NCBI RefSeq assembly: GCF_000701665.1
Contig: NZ_JNJN01000011.1
Location: 1 to 57,333, forward strand
Source of the DNA: Agathobaculum desmolans ATCC 43058
GTDB lineage: Bacteria > Bacillota > Clostridia > Oscillospirales > Butyricicoccaceae
Length of the DNA stretch: 57,333 bases
Direction: 5' to 3'
Made by a program: the position numbers and the translations under genes. The notes under the pieces are model-generated. The model was not told where the DNA came from, did not search any database, and worked only from the letters and a program-made list of their open reading frames with translations. This document shows positions 41,876 to 49,998 of the stretch, piece by piece (position 1 is the stretch's first letter; each line of letters starts with the position of its first letter).

Positions 41876-42682
41876 TCAGTCTGGCCAAGCAGGGGGATTC
41901 TCGTCCAGAGCCTTGACCTCATCAACCGTTAATCCCAAAGAGGATGCAATTTCCTCATAAGACAGTTTGCCCAAAGCAAGGAATGAACGAGCTGCTTTAA
42001 TAGCGTTTTCCTTAACAGCTTCATTTCTCATATCTTCCATAGCTTTGCACATAGTCGCAACTCCTTCCTGATCTTCTTTGAAATAGCGAACTCTGTCCGC
42101 CAGAATTTGATAATGCATCTGTTCAGCGCTGGTGCAAGAGAAATCGTGCATGAGCTGCCCCAGAGCTGTATCATCCTTGATTTGGGCGTTCACATACAGG
42201 ATATGCGACTCATCTCCAAATAATGCGCCAGTTTCCTTGATCGTTCGGTCAATGTGATAGATTGGCTGACCACCGCCCAGCACATCATGTTCGGTAATGA
42301 AGATGACATAGGTTTCGTTCAGCTTCTCATATTCATCGCCAGGCTCAGTAACATTGGCATCGATCAAGCTGCTGTTGTATCGGGCGCGCTTGACGCCTGC
42401 ACCCTTATCACTGCGCTGCACCTCAATGTTGTAGACACGGTTCGCTTCATCCACTGCCAAAATATCCAGCCGTACAGATCGCCCCTGCAAATTCTTAATA
42501 TCGTGTTGGCCGTGAACACATTGCACCCGTAAGTCGGTACGTTGCAAAAGGATTTGGAGCAAAAACTCGGCACAGGCTGTATCCTCAAATACCTTGTTCA
42601 TGAAGTCGTCGTCAAGCAGGCGAAGACCACGTAGACGTTGTAAGTCCTCTGCATGCTTGCGCTCGAAATTCAAGTCACGCAT
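41876..42682 (-). CDS. Rpn-family PD-(D/E)xK nuclease, recombination-promoting
   Basis: A 268-residue Rpn/transposase-like nuclease. The PD-(D/E)xK core shows RLDILAVDEANRVYNIEVQR (Asp and Glu-x-Gln of the active site). It starts with LLDDDFMNKVFEDTACAEFLLQ in Rpn style and ends in a short HTH-like helix (ASSLGLTVDEVKALDE). These proteins cut DNA and promote recA-independent recombination. The ATG is at 42682. Located among integrative-element leftovers. Confidence 0.88.
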   Translation of the reverse strand: MRDLNFERKHAEDLQRLRGLRLLDDDFMNKVFEDTACAEFLLQILLQRTDLRVQCVHGQHDIKNLQGRSVRLDILAVDEANRVYNIEVQRSDKGAGVKRARYNSSLIDANVTEPGDEYEKLNETYVIFITEHDVLGGGQPIYHIDRTIKETGALFGDESHILYVNAQIKDDTALGQLMHDFSCTSAEQMHYQILADRVRYFKEDQEGVATMCKAMEDMRNEAVKENAIKAARSFLALGKLSYEEIASSLGLTVDEVKALDENPPAWPD

Positions 42683-42818
42683 GTTTTCACATCCTATCTC
42701 ATTTATAATATAACACGGAAATACTATCGGTTCAAGCCGTGACTTTTGAACTTTTAGGAGAAGCTATCCTGTCAACTGGCTCTGTAATGCTGCGCATAAA
42801 ACATTTTTATGCGCGGAA

Positions 42819-43076
42819 CTATTCTGACTGCACACCCGGAAGTTCCACCGTTTTTCCATCGAACGCCTCAACAAATTCTAATAGTGCCTTACGGCTTACC
42901 TTGCGGCTTCCCAGCTTCATGGAACGTAGATATCCGCAGCGAATTAAATCGTATACCATGTTCTTATTGACCCGCAAAAGCTTTGCAACCTCCGGCACCG
43001 TATATAACACATCCCGGCATGCAAGTATTTCAACGGCAATTTCATTTGCCTGCTTTCTTTGTTCTTGTAAAGACAT
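42819..43076 (-). CDS. Excisionase-like HTH protein (second copy)
   Basis: An 85-residue protein with LYTVPEVAKLLRVNKNMVYD and LIRCGYLRSMKLGSRKVS, close to the 41514 protein. Tn916-type elements have one xis gene before int; here there are two and no int. A duplication or two merged elements could explain it. Confidence 0.8.
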   Translation of the reverse strand: MSLQEQRKQANEIAVEILACRDVLYTVPEVAKLLRVNKNMVYDLIRCGYLRSMKLGSRKVSRKALLEFVEAFDGKTVELPGVQSE

Positions 43077-43092
43077 ATTTTACTCCTATTGA

Positions 43093-43384
43093 ATCGGGGC
43101 AGGGACGCTATGTGATCGGAGCATCCCTGCCATTTTATATACATTGTCGTTCTCCCCGCATCCTGTTCCTGATGGACTGCCTTGTGTGACAGCTCATCGT
43201 ATATGCAGCACATTGGCACGCTCACTTCTTATCCTCCTCACTGAAGGTCGTGGCATGCTTCCCCTGTGCAGTATCCGATACGGACGATCATATTGTTTTC
43301 AAGGTTCACGGCAAACAAGGTAGCTGCTTTATCTGCCTTTCACAAAAGACGATCCTTCGTCCTTTGTGAAAGACGGACAATGAT
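43093..43384. other. Non-coding stretch with several hairpins
   Basis: GCAGGGACGCT...AGCATCCCTGC near 43098-43129 and CTTTCACAAAAG...CCTTTGTGAAAG near 43338-43373 form stem-loops. They lie between the HTH pair and the second excisionase, where Tn916-type elements have regulatory RNA-like regions. No gene is seen. Confidence 0.5.
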
Positions 43385-43413
43385 AGAACAGCCGCCGTAT
43401 CAGCGGCTGTTCT
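43385..43413 (-). terminator. Stem-loop after the 43425 gene
   Basis: AGAACAGCCGC and GCGGCTGTTCT (11 bp) flank a 7-nt loop just after the stop. Confidence 0.75.
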
Positions 43414-43424
43414 GCCGAATGCCG

Positions 43425-43679
43425 CTATTCCAGATTAAAATTTTCAAGAACCACAATCATAAGTTTCAGTTGAAGCTCATGATACAGTTCTTCATCATAG
43501 CAGGTATAGACTCTACCACTGGCATCATACAATTCAAATTGACACAGCTCCAACATATATCCCTTATAATGCTCCAAAACTTTTTCAAGTGCCGTTTGGT
43601 CACCAGATTTTGCGCGGAGAATAGTATCAATATCTACTCTACGCACGATTGCCTGTTTCGCTTTGCTTTTGTCTTTCAA
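43425..43679 (-). CDS. HTH_16-type conjugative-transposon regulator
   Basis: An 84-residue protein resembling the small HTH/Orf8-like partner of Tn916-type modules: DTILRAKSGDQTALEKVLEHYKGYMLEL, then a second half ending ELYHELQLKLMIVVLENF. It overlaps the sigma-like gene by 41 bp, typical of a coupled pair. Confidence 0.75.
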   Translation of the reverse strand: MKDKSKAKQAIVRRVDIDTILRAKSGDQTALEKVLEHYKGYMLELCQFELYDASGRVYTCYDEELYHELQLKLMIVVLENFNLE

Positions 43680-44088
43680 TGCTCTTCCTCATTTCCTGCA
43701 ATGTTTTCATACGGGCTTTCTGAATCGTACTACGGGCAACATGAAGTCGTATTCCAACTTTTTGATCTGTCCATCCGAGAAAGTAAAACAAGAGAATGAT
43801 TTTTCGTTCCCGAGGAGAAAGCATTTGCAATGCCTTTGCTAATGTATCGCTCTTAATCCAAAACGTCCGACCAAATTCAGAAATTTCCTGAAATTCATTG
43901 CATATAATATAGTCTGTATGAGATGCTTCAGGATGTAAAGCAAGGACTGTGTCAGTAAAAAGGATTTCTTGTTCCTTGCGTCGTTCCTTTCTTCTCATCC
44001 AATCCCTTGCTTTATTTCGTAAAACCGTCTTGCAAAAACTGTCAAACTTTCCCTCATTCCGATTGATGTATGCTCTGGAATATCGCAC
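43639..44088 (-). CDS. Sigma-70-like factor of a conjugative-transposon module
   Basis: A 149-residue sigma-like protein of the Orf7 kind. A region-2-like start (YINRNEGKFDSFCKTVLRNKA) and a region-4 HTH (LSPRERKIILLFYFLGWTDQKVGIRLHVARSTIQKARMKT) are visible. In Tn916-family elements Orf7 and Orf8 switch on transfer genes. Here they survive without transfer genes nearby, so the module looks like a leftover. Confidence 0.82.
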   Translation of the reverse strand: MRYSRAYINRNEGKFDSFCKTVLRNKARDWMRRKERRKEQEILFTDTVLALHPEASHTDYIICNEFQEISEFGRTFWIKSDTLAKALQMLSPRERKIILLFYFLGWTDQKVGIRLHVARSTIQKARMKTLQEMRKSIERQKQSETGNRA

Positions 44089-44091
44089 AAA

Positions 44092-44400
44092 TTCACCCCC
44101 TCCCGCACGATCTCATTGCCGGAGATGGGTTCTTTCTTGTTCGGATACTAACTAATACGTTTCAGCAAACGCGCTTTGCCACCTTCATCAAATTTTTATA
44201 AAATAATTTTCAACCGTTCTTATGGAAAAGGCAGCGCGGTTTATTAGCCGTCCTGTCTCCTGTAAATTGTAGTGCCTTATGATAGAGGAAATTCATGATA
44301 TAAATAAAAATTGATTCCCATGCGCTATAAACTGAACTGCTTCATCTTGTGCGGACAGTACAAAAAGAGCCCTGATAGTAAAAATGAGTTTTAGTCAGAG
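44092..44400. other. Intergenic stretch without recognisable features
   Basis: AT-rich, with no ribosome site, reading frame or strong stem that I could support. It leads into the IS3 relic. Confidence 0.4.
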
Positions 44401-44431
44401 AGGCACTGTGCCAGCGGCAGCTCTCCAATTT

Positions 44432-44640
44432 TTAATTAGGTGCGCTCATAGCTATAAAAGTGAATACGCCCTGCTTGGTGTGGATATAGGATATGTCTGT
44501 TACCCATTTGCTGTTGAGTTTTCCCCTCTGCCACCATTGTCTTGATTCAGATAGCAGGGGTTGAACATGTGTGTAATTTCGTTTCTTCATAACAAAGTCC
44601 CCCGATGTAGTACTTACATTTTCCTACATTAGGGGGGCTT
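44432..44640 (-). mobile_element. Internally deleted IS3-family element with a fused 52-aa frame
   Basis: A 52-residue frame starts at ATG 44590 (MKKRNYTHVQPLLSES) like an IS3 OrfA, then changes directly to SKWVTDISYIHTKQGVF, an OrfB catalytic-core motif, and ends at 44432 in the same GCACCTAATT sequence as the IS at 421. The middle has been lost. Upstream, at 44594-44640, is an imperfect hairpin with CCCCC/GGGGG arms, the counterpart of the ribosome-site hairpin of the right-hand IS. A non-autonomous relic or MITE precursor. Confidence 0.75.
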
Positions 44641-44885
44641 TTGTCATTGCCCGTTTTTTCTTGACCTATTCATTTCAATTCTGCGAGGGATCCTTAAAAT
44701 ATTTCCCCAATATACTTATCCGCTATTATATATTTATCCATTTACACCATTAATACGCTTATTTATACTATGAATATGCAAACGACAGACGCGCCAATAA
44801 ACAAGTCTCTTAGAGATAATCCCGCACGCGTCAGCCACAACAAGAAAGCGTTTGTGACTAACAAATGGGACGCTTCATTCTTTTT

Positions 44886-45338
44886 TCATAGCACTTGCAT
44901 CATTTCAAGTATAATTCCATCCGGATCTTTGAAATAGAAGGCTTTACTTTCTCCAAATCCTTGTGAAGTGAAATTGAAATGTTGAGGTTCAGATAAGCAC
45001 TCTACATTGTTTTCAATAAAATGCTTATAAGTCAAATCAATATCATCAGTATAAAAACACAGTTCAGAGATAGATGTAGTGAATAAATCTGACTGCATCT
45101 TATTGACCGCATTATCTACAAACTGAATAAGTTCAACCGGTGGAGATTCAACATTCTTAGAACCGTTTAAATAAGCAATCCGTGCTTTACAGTTTCGCCT
45201 ATGAAATAATTTATCAGTTTCCTCACCCGCCATCATTAATTCTCCTTGGAATTCAAGCCCAAGAATGTCTCTATAAAAAGCAACCGACCTATCCAAATTT
45301 GACACTGTTAATCCAACGTGATATATTCTTCCAACCAT
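44886..45338 (-). CDS. VOC-family metalloenzyme (glyoxalase-like)
   Basis: A 150-residue vicinal-oxygen-chelate protein: IYHVGLTVSNLDRSVAFYRDILGL start and SKAFYFKDPDGIILEMMQV end, with His and Glu metal ligands in the two half-sites. Members include glyoxalase, epimerases and dioxygenases; the substrate cannot be told. It points the same way as the regulator gene at 45414. Confidence 0.88.
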   Translation of the reverse strand: MVGRIYHVGLTVSNLDRSVAFYRDILGLEFQGELMMAGEETDKLFHRRNCKARIAYLNGSKNVESPPVELIQFVDNAVNKMQSDLFTTSISELCFYTDDIDLTYKHFIENNVECLSEPQHFNFTSQGFGESKAFYFKDPDGIILEMMQVL

Positions 45339-45413
45339 TTATTGTATATCTCCTTAAAGATTTTCCATACTTCTGTTTTCATTACACAACTGTATTCATA
45401 AATCTTACCGGTA

Positions 45414-46160
45414 CTATATCAAAAGAATTTCGGTATGATTCTGATGCAAAATAGTACGGTAATTTTCGGGTACATCATCCGCAATCAGGTATTGAAATGC
45501 ATCGAGATCGGCAACAGGATACATAGCAATTTGACCAAATTTGTGACTATCTGCCATCAAGTACCAAGATCGTGCGATAGACGGTAGATTCCGATAAATA
45601 TGAGTCGAAACAATGGAATGTACTGTAAGTCCAGCCTGTAAATCAATACCCGAGATACTCGTAAATGCTTTTGAAACGAAAACATGATTTGTGAAGGTGT
45701 TCGGGTTCTCAGGACTTGAGAATAAGGTGTGAGCATCTGTGGATGTCACTTCTCCACCGAGAAGATATACACGAGCATCGGTCTTCAACAGATCATTTAG
45801 CGCAGTAATATTATTAGTTACTATCGATAGGTTATGAAAGCGCTCGAGGAGCTTGGCTAGATAGCAGCAGGTTTGCCCAGATCCCAAAAAAATGCTGTCA
45901 CCATCTTGTATTTCTTCGCAAGCGCGTTCAGCCAAAGCAATTCGTGTCCTATCTTTCGCATTAGATAGCGAAGAAGGTAAAGCACAATCAGCCAGCACCG
46001 CACCACCGTAAATGCGCTTGGCAATACCCTCGTCCTCTAGCTGCTGCAAATCTTTCCGAATGGTAACACGACTAATGTCAAATTGAACACTCAAATCGTT
46101 GACTAACACTTTTTTTTGTGTAAAAAGCAACTTCCTTATTTCTTCAATACGACTTGTCAT
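45414..46160 (-). CDS. iolR: DeoR/GlpR-family regulator of the inositol operon
   Basis: A 248-residue DeoR-type repressor: winged HTH (VLVNDLSVQFDISRVTIRKDLQQL, KRIYGGAV), then the sugar-phosphate-sensing DeoRC domain (DGDSIFLGSGQTCCYLAKLL; LSIVTNN; VYLLGGEV). It diverges from the iol operon. Six CGAAA-type sites between them overlap the iol promoter and are its likely operator, releasing on an inositol catabolite such as a phosphorylated keto-acid. The iolR name is by context. Confidence 0.85.
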   Translation of the reverse strand: MTSRIEEIRKLLFTQKKVLVNDLSVQFDISRVTIRKDLQQLEDEGIAKRIYGGAVLADCALPSSLSNAKDRTRIALAERACEEIQDGDSIFLGSGQTCCYLAKLLERFHNLSIVTNNITALNDLLKTDARVYLLGGEVTSTDAHTLFSSPENPNTFTNHVFVSKAFTSISGIDLQAGLTVHSIVSTHIYRNLPSIARSWYLMADSHKFGQIAMYPVADLDAFQYLIADDVPENYRTILHQNHTEILLI

Positions 46161-46191
46161 AGTATATTCTCCTTCCTTCTTTTAATATAAA

Positions 46192-46295
46192 CGAAATAAA
46201 ACAAAATGTCAATTCGAAATAATCGAAATCGAAAGAAAGCGAAAGTTGAAATAAAAACATGATGATGGTATGATGAAATCAACAAGAGAACGAAA
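46192..46295 (+). promoter_or_regulatory. iol promoter embedded in CGAAA repeats
   Basis: CGAAA occurs at 46192, 46215, 46224, 46230, 46240 and 46291. The promoter is TTGAAA at 46246-46251, a 17-bp spacer and TATGAT at 46269-46274. DeoR-type proteins commonly bind such direct repeats, so repression by steric block is likely. Confidence 0.8.
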
Positions 46296-46315
46296 GTCAA
46301 AAGGAGGAATACATC

Positions 46316-47347
46316 ATGAAAAATGTGCAGAATCGGAGCATCGAGCTGTTATTGGTCGGACGTGCAGGAATCGACCTAAACACTACAAAAGCAGGCTGCG
46401 CTTTTGCAGATATTCCAGCATTCACAAAATCTGTAGGCGGTTCGCCTGCAAATATCGTGCAAGGAGCTGCGCGTTTAGGACTAAAAACGGGTTTTCTTGG
46501 AAAAGTAGCGCATGATGGTATGGGAGAATATATTCTATCCACTTTTCAGGCACAAGATATCGAAACCAAGGGAATTGTGATCGATCAAACAGGGGCTCGT
46601 AACTGTATTGCAGTAACAGAGATCATCAGCGCCGAAGAGAGTGGTGGCTATGCAACCGGCGGAGATGCATTCCATCATGGAACTTATCTATATCGGCTGG
46701 GGACAGCTGATATGCTATATTCTCCTGAAGAGGTAGATCGCGATATGATTGCTTCATCGAAATCCGTGATGCTTTCTGGTACTGCTTTCTCCCAATCCCC
46801 TTCACGTGAAGCAATGTTTAGAATATTGCAACTGGCACGAGATTTTGGAACTATGACCGTTTTAGATATTGATTACAGACCGTTTGGCTGGGCATCAAAA
46901 GATGAAACTGCACATTGCTACGGACAAGTGATAAAACAGTGTGATATTGTTATTGGTAATCGAGAAGAATTTGATGCTGTTGAATATCTCACCATGCCGG
47001 GCAACAAAGACAATGCCAAATCGGCACAGGCATTATTGGATATGGGTGTGAAACTGGTCGTTGTTAAGGATGGTGCAAATGGATCGACAGCATACTCATC
47101 TGACGGTAGAGTATTACGTTGCGGTAGCATTCCGACTCCAGCAGTAAAGACTTTTGGTTCTGGTGATGCATACGCGGCAGGATTGATGTATGGCATCCTG
47201 AGAGAAAGCAATTTAGAGTATGCGATGCAGCTTGGCACAGCTTGCGCTTCATTAGCGCTGAAAACAATCAGCTGTGGAGATGCAATGCCTAATTTACAAG
47301 CCGCAGAGCGTCATCGTGCACAGCACAAAAAGGAGATGATGCCATGA
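46316..47347 (+). CDS. iolC: 5-Dehydro-2-deoxygluconokinase
   Basis: A 343-residue PfkB-family kinase, IolC type, which phosphorylates 2-deoxy-5-keto-D-gluconate. GGSPANIVQGAARLGLKTGFLG near residue 42 and the anion-hole/catalytic motif TFGSGDAYAAGL near 280 are present. AAAAGGAGG precedes the ATG. First gene of the operon; overlaps iolJ by 4 bp. Confidence 0.92.
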   Translation: MKNVQNRSIELLLVGRAGIDLNTTKAGCAFADIPAFTKSVGGSPANIVQGAARLGLKTGFLGKVAHDGMGEYILSTFQAQDIETKGIVIDQTGARNCIAVTEIISAEESGGYATGGDAFHHGTYLYRLGTADMLYSPEEVDRDMIASSKSVMLSGTAFSQSPSREAMFRILQLARDFGTMTVLDIDYRPFGWASKDETAHCYGQVIKQCDIVIGNREEFDAVEYLTMPGNKDNAKSAQALLDMGVKLVVVKDGANGSTAYSSDGRVLRCGSIPTPAVKTFGSGDAYAAGLMYGILRESNLEYAMQLGTACASLALKTISCGDAMPNLQAAERHRAQHKKEMMP

Positions 47348-48177
47348 AATGGGAACATGATTATGTTACACAAGCAGCACAGCAGCAGCGTATCGTTGCA
47401 GGATTTAACATATTTGGATATGAAGATGCGCAAGCTGTAATTCGCGCTGCTGAACGCGCTACTTGTCCGGTTTTACTAATGATCAACCGTGATGCACGTA
47501 CAGTAATGGCAGTTGAACATTGGGCAGCACTGCTGAACTCTTTAGCGGAATCTTCGAGGGTACCTGTCGGCATTCATCTGGACCATTGCACCGAAACAGA
47601 AACCATCATTCGCGCGATTGACAGTGGATTTACTTCTGTTATGTTTGATGGTTCACACATTCCGATAACAGAAAATTTGAAGATCACGCAAGATATCGCG
47701 CAGTATGCACATAAAAAAAACGTATTTTTAGAAGCCGAACTTGGAACCGTACCATATAGCGATATCGGAGAAACCGAAATAAATCTAACCGATCCGGAAG
47801 AAGCACGAGAAATGCAGGAGCAGACACAGGTCGATTGGCTCGCTGTTTCGGTTGGCAATATCCATCGTTTAGCCACCCGTAAGGTTTCAATTCAATTTCC
47901 TGTTTTGCAGCAAATTGAACACAAATGCCAACTACCTCTGGTAATTCACGGAGCAAGCGGCATCAGGGACGAGGAAATTTCACAGCTCAAGCAAACCCGG
48001 GTTGGAAAAATGAATTTTGGAACCGTTTTACGAAAGACCTTTGCTGATTGCTTACGTTCCGAAATGAAAGCCCAGCCCGATGAGTTCGATCGCCTGCGCT
48101 TATTCAACCATCCAATTGCACAGGTAGAAGAACAGGCACTTCACATCATTAAAATGCTATGGCAGGAGGAGAACTAA
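47344..48177 (+). CDS. iolJ: Class II aldolase, IolJ type
   Basis: A 277-residue class II fructose-bisphosphate-aldolase-family protein. Zinc and catalytic motifs are HLDHC near residue 80, FLEAELG and LVIHGASG. In the inositol pathway IolJ splits 2-deoxy-5-keto-gluconate 6-phosphate into dihydroxyacetone phosphate and malonate semialdehyde. Overlaps the iolC stop by 4 bp (ATGA). Confidence 0.92.
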   Translation: MKWEHDYVTQAAQQQRIVAGFNIFGYEDAQAVIRAAERATCPVLLMINRDARTVMAVEHWAALLNSLAESSRVPVGIHLDHCTETETIIRAIDSGFTSVMFDGSHIPITENLKITQDIAQYAHKKNVFLEAELGTVPYSDIGETEINLTDPEEAREMQEQTQVDWLAVSVGNIHRLATRKVSIQFPVLQQIEHKCQLPLVIHGASGIRDEEISQLKQTRVGKMNFGTVLRKTFADCLRSEMKAQPDEFDRLRLFNHPIAQVEEQALHIIKMLWQEEN

Positions 48178-48178
48178 C

Positions 48179-48985
48179 ATGAAAATTCATCAGCAGGAGC
48201 CTTTTTCGATTGGTTATCACCCAATTACAGAATTAAGCGGCAAGTATAGTGAGATGATGATGGATTTTGGTATTCTTAAGCTTTCCGCAGGCATGGAATT
48301 TGAAGATAGCCTGCCGCTTGAACGTGTATTTGTTTTGCTTTACGGTGAAATTGAAGTCGAGTTCAATGGAAAAATCGTAAAGGGTACTCGACTCACCTAC
48401 ACAAACGATACGATCTGGAGTGTAAACCTGCCCAAGGATATCCCTGTCAAATTGCGTGGTATTGCAAAAGAGAGCGAAATTGCAGTAATTCGAACCGAAA
48501 ACGAACGTGATTTCATGCCGGTAATCCGCGCCCAGGATGATATTGTGGAAGAAGTGCGTGGCCAAGGTTTTATGAACGAGGCTGGTACTCGTATTGTGCG
48601 AACAGCACAAGATGTAAAACTTTCACCGGAATCCAATATTATGTTTGGGGAAGATATGCACTATCCCGGAAAATGGTCCGGTTTTCCATCTCATTCACAT
48701 GCACAGCCGGAGATTTACTTTTATAAGTTTTATCCTCAAAACGGTTTTGGTCTGCTGCGATTGGGGGATGAAGGCGTTCTGTTGGAACATAATGATACCG
48801 TTTTGATTGAACCTAACAAAGTTCATCCACAGGTTGCTGCCCCTGGCTATGCTATGTATTACCTTTGGATCATTCGACATCTGGAAGGAAATCCGTATAT
48901 TAAACCGGATTTCGACCCGCAGCATCTGTGGGTAGAACAATCTGGCGCAAAATACTGGCCTGATTCCTGCGAAATAAGAGAGTAA
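48179..48985 (+). CDS. iolB: 5-Deoxy-glucuronate isomerase
   Basis: A 268-residue bicupin of the IolB family, converting 5-deoxy-glucuronate to 2-deoxy-5-keto-gluconate. The metal-binding stretch is GFPSHSHAQPEIYFYKF (two His, one Glu), and a second cupin is seen in HNDTVLIEPNKVHPQVAAPGY. The ATG follows the iolJ stop by 1 bp. Confidence 0.94.
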   Translation: MKIHQQEPFSIGYHPITELSGKYSEMMMDFGILKLSAGMEFEDSLPLERVFVLLYGEIEVEFNGKIVKGTRLTYTNDTIWSVNLPKDIPVKLRGIAKESEIAVIRTENERDFMPVIRAQDDIVEEVRGQGFMNEAGTRIVRTAQDVKLSPESNIMFGEDMHYPGKWSGFPSHSHAQPEIYFYKFYPQNGFGLLRLGDEGVLLEHNDTVLIEPNKVHPQVAAPGYAMYYLWIIRHLEGNPYIKPDFDPQHLWVEQSGAKYWPDSCEIRE

Positions 48986-48999
48986 AGGAGGACTTGCAC

Positions 49000-49836
49000 A
49001 TGTTAGGTAAGGCATTACATACAAAATCAATTTGGAAAAGCAATCTAATGACTGACATTCGTCTGGCCAGCGAAGCTGGATTTGGCGCAATGGAAGTTGC
49101 CGCAAGCAAAGTATGGGACTACTTGTCCTCTGGAAGTCCATTAAGCGATGTGACGGAACGACTGGAACAATATAATATGCAGATCATCAGCATCAATGAT
49201 ATTGCCAATGTGGAGCGAACAGACGATGATGCCGTGCGGAATACACTGGCAGAAACAGAAAAGTTGTCTGCAGTCGCACAGCAGCTGGGTTGTGATTGCA
49301 TACAGCTTGTCCCACTGTTGGCTCTGGAAGGTCGTTCGGAAGATGAAGTGATTGAACTGACCGCAAAAAATATTGCACGTATCTGTGACATTGGTGCGAA
49401 ATACGGCGTGCGCTTCCAATTAGAGCCTGTTGGTTGGTCACCGATCAACTCGCTTCGCCTGACGCAGAAGCTGATTCGAGCAGTTGGAAAGGATAACTTT
49501 GGCAGCGTCATTGACTTTTTTCATCTGTTTGTCGGCGGTGATACCACACCGGACGATGTGCGGCATTTTGATCCTAATCGTATTTATCACATTCACTTCT
49601 GTGACTGCAGGCTTCCCAAGGAAGGAGAATCCTTCGATGAGACTATTCTGCGTGGTATGTACGCTGGTGAAGGTGAAGTCCCTATTGAAGAGTGGGTACA
49701 AGCAGTCAAAGACACTGGCTATGATGGCTGGTGGAGCTACGAGTTGGTTAGCGCCAGACATTGGCAGTGTGATGTAGCAGAAGTTGCTGCAGAAGCTAGC
49801 CGCCTTCTTGATAAATATGTATTAAATCCAAAATAG
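49000..49836 (+). CDS. Sugar-phosphate isomerase/epimerase, TIM barrel (IolH/IolI-like)
   Basis: A 278-residue xylose-isomerase-like TIM barrel. FQLEPVGWSPINSL, SVIDFFHLFVGGD and IYHIHFCDCR carry the Glu, Asp and His metal ligands. GGAGG precedes the ATG at 49000; an earlier TTG is less likely. In iol operons such proteins interconvert inosose isomers or act beside the dehydratase. Exact reaction not determined by sequence. Confidence 0.82.
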   Translation: MLGKALHTKSIWKSNLMTDIRLASEAGFGAMEVAASKVWDYLSSGSPLSDVTERLEQYNMQIISINDIANVERTDDDAVRNTLAETEKLSAVAQQLGCDCIQLVPLLALEGRSEDEVIELTAKNIARICDIGAKYGVRFQLEPVGWSPINSLRLTQKLIRAVGKDNFGSVIDFFHLFVGGDTTPDDVRHFDPNRIYHIHFCDCRLPKEGESFDETILRGMYAGEGEVPIEEWVQAVKDTGYDGWWSYELVSARHWQCDVAEVAAEASRLLDKYVLNPK

Positions 49837-49862
49837 AGAATATACAACAAGGAGATCGTGAT

Positions 49863-49985
49863 ATGGCGCAGGATATTATCATTGCACTGCTGTCAGCCGC
49901 ATTAATTCTTGCCGGACGTTTTTCCATGGCTGACAAAGCATTCTATCTAAATAATGAGTTCAAAGAAGAATATGATTACCGTTGA
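49863..49985 (+). CDS. 40-residue membrane microprotein in the iol operon
   Basis: AAGGAGA lies 8 bp before an ATG at 49863, giving a 40-residue frame that ends 13 bp before the iolD start. It has one hydrophobic helix (DIIIALLSAALILAGRFSM) and a charged tail (NNEFKEEYDYR). Its good ribosome site, place between two enzyme genes and close spacing argue for real translation. Small single-helix proteins often modulate a transporter or tether enzymes at the membrane. It has no name known to me. Confidence 0.65.
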   Translation: MAQDIIIALLSAALILAGRFSMADKAFYLNNEFKEEYDYR

Positions 49986-49998
49986 GAGGGGTAGAAAA

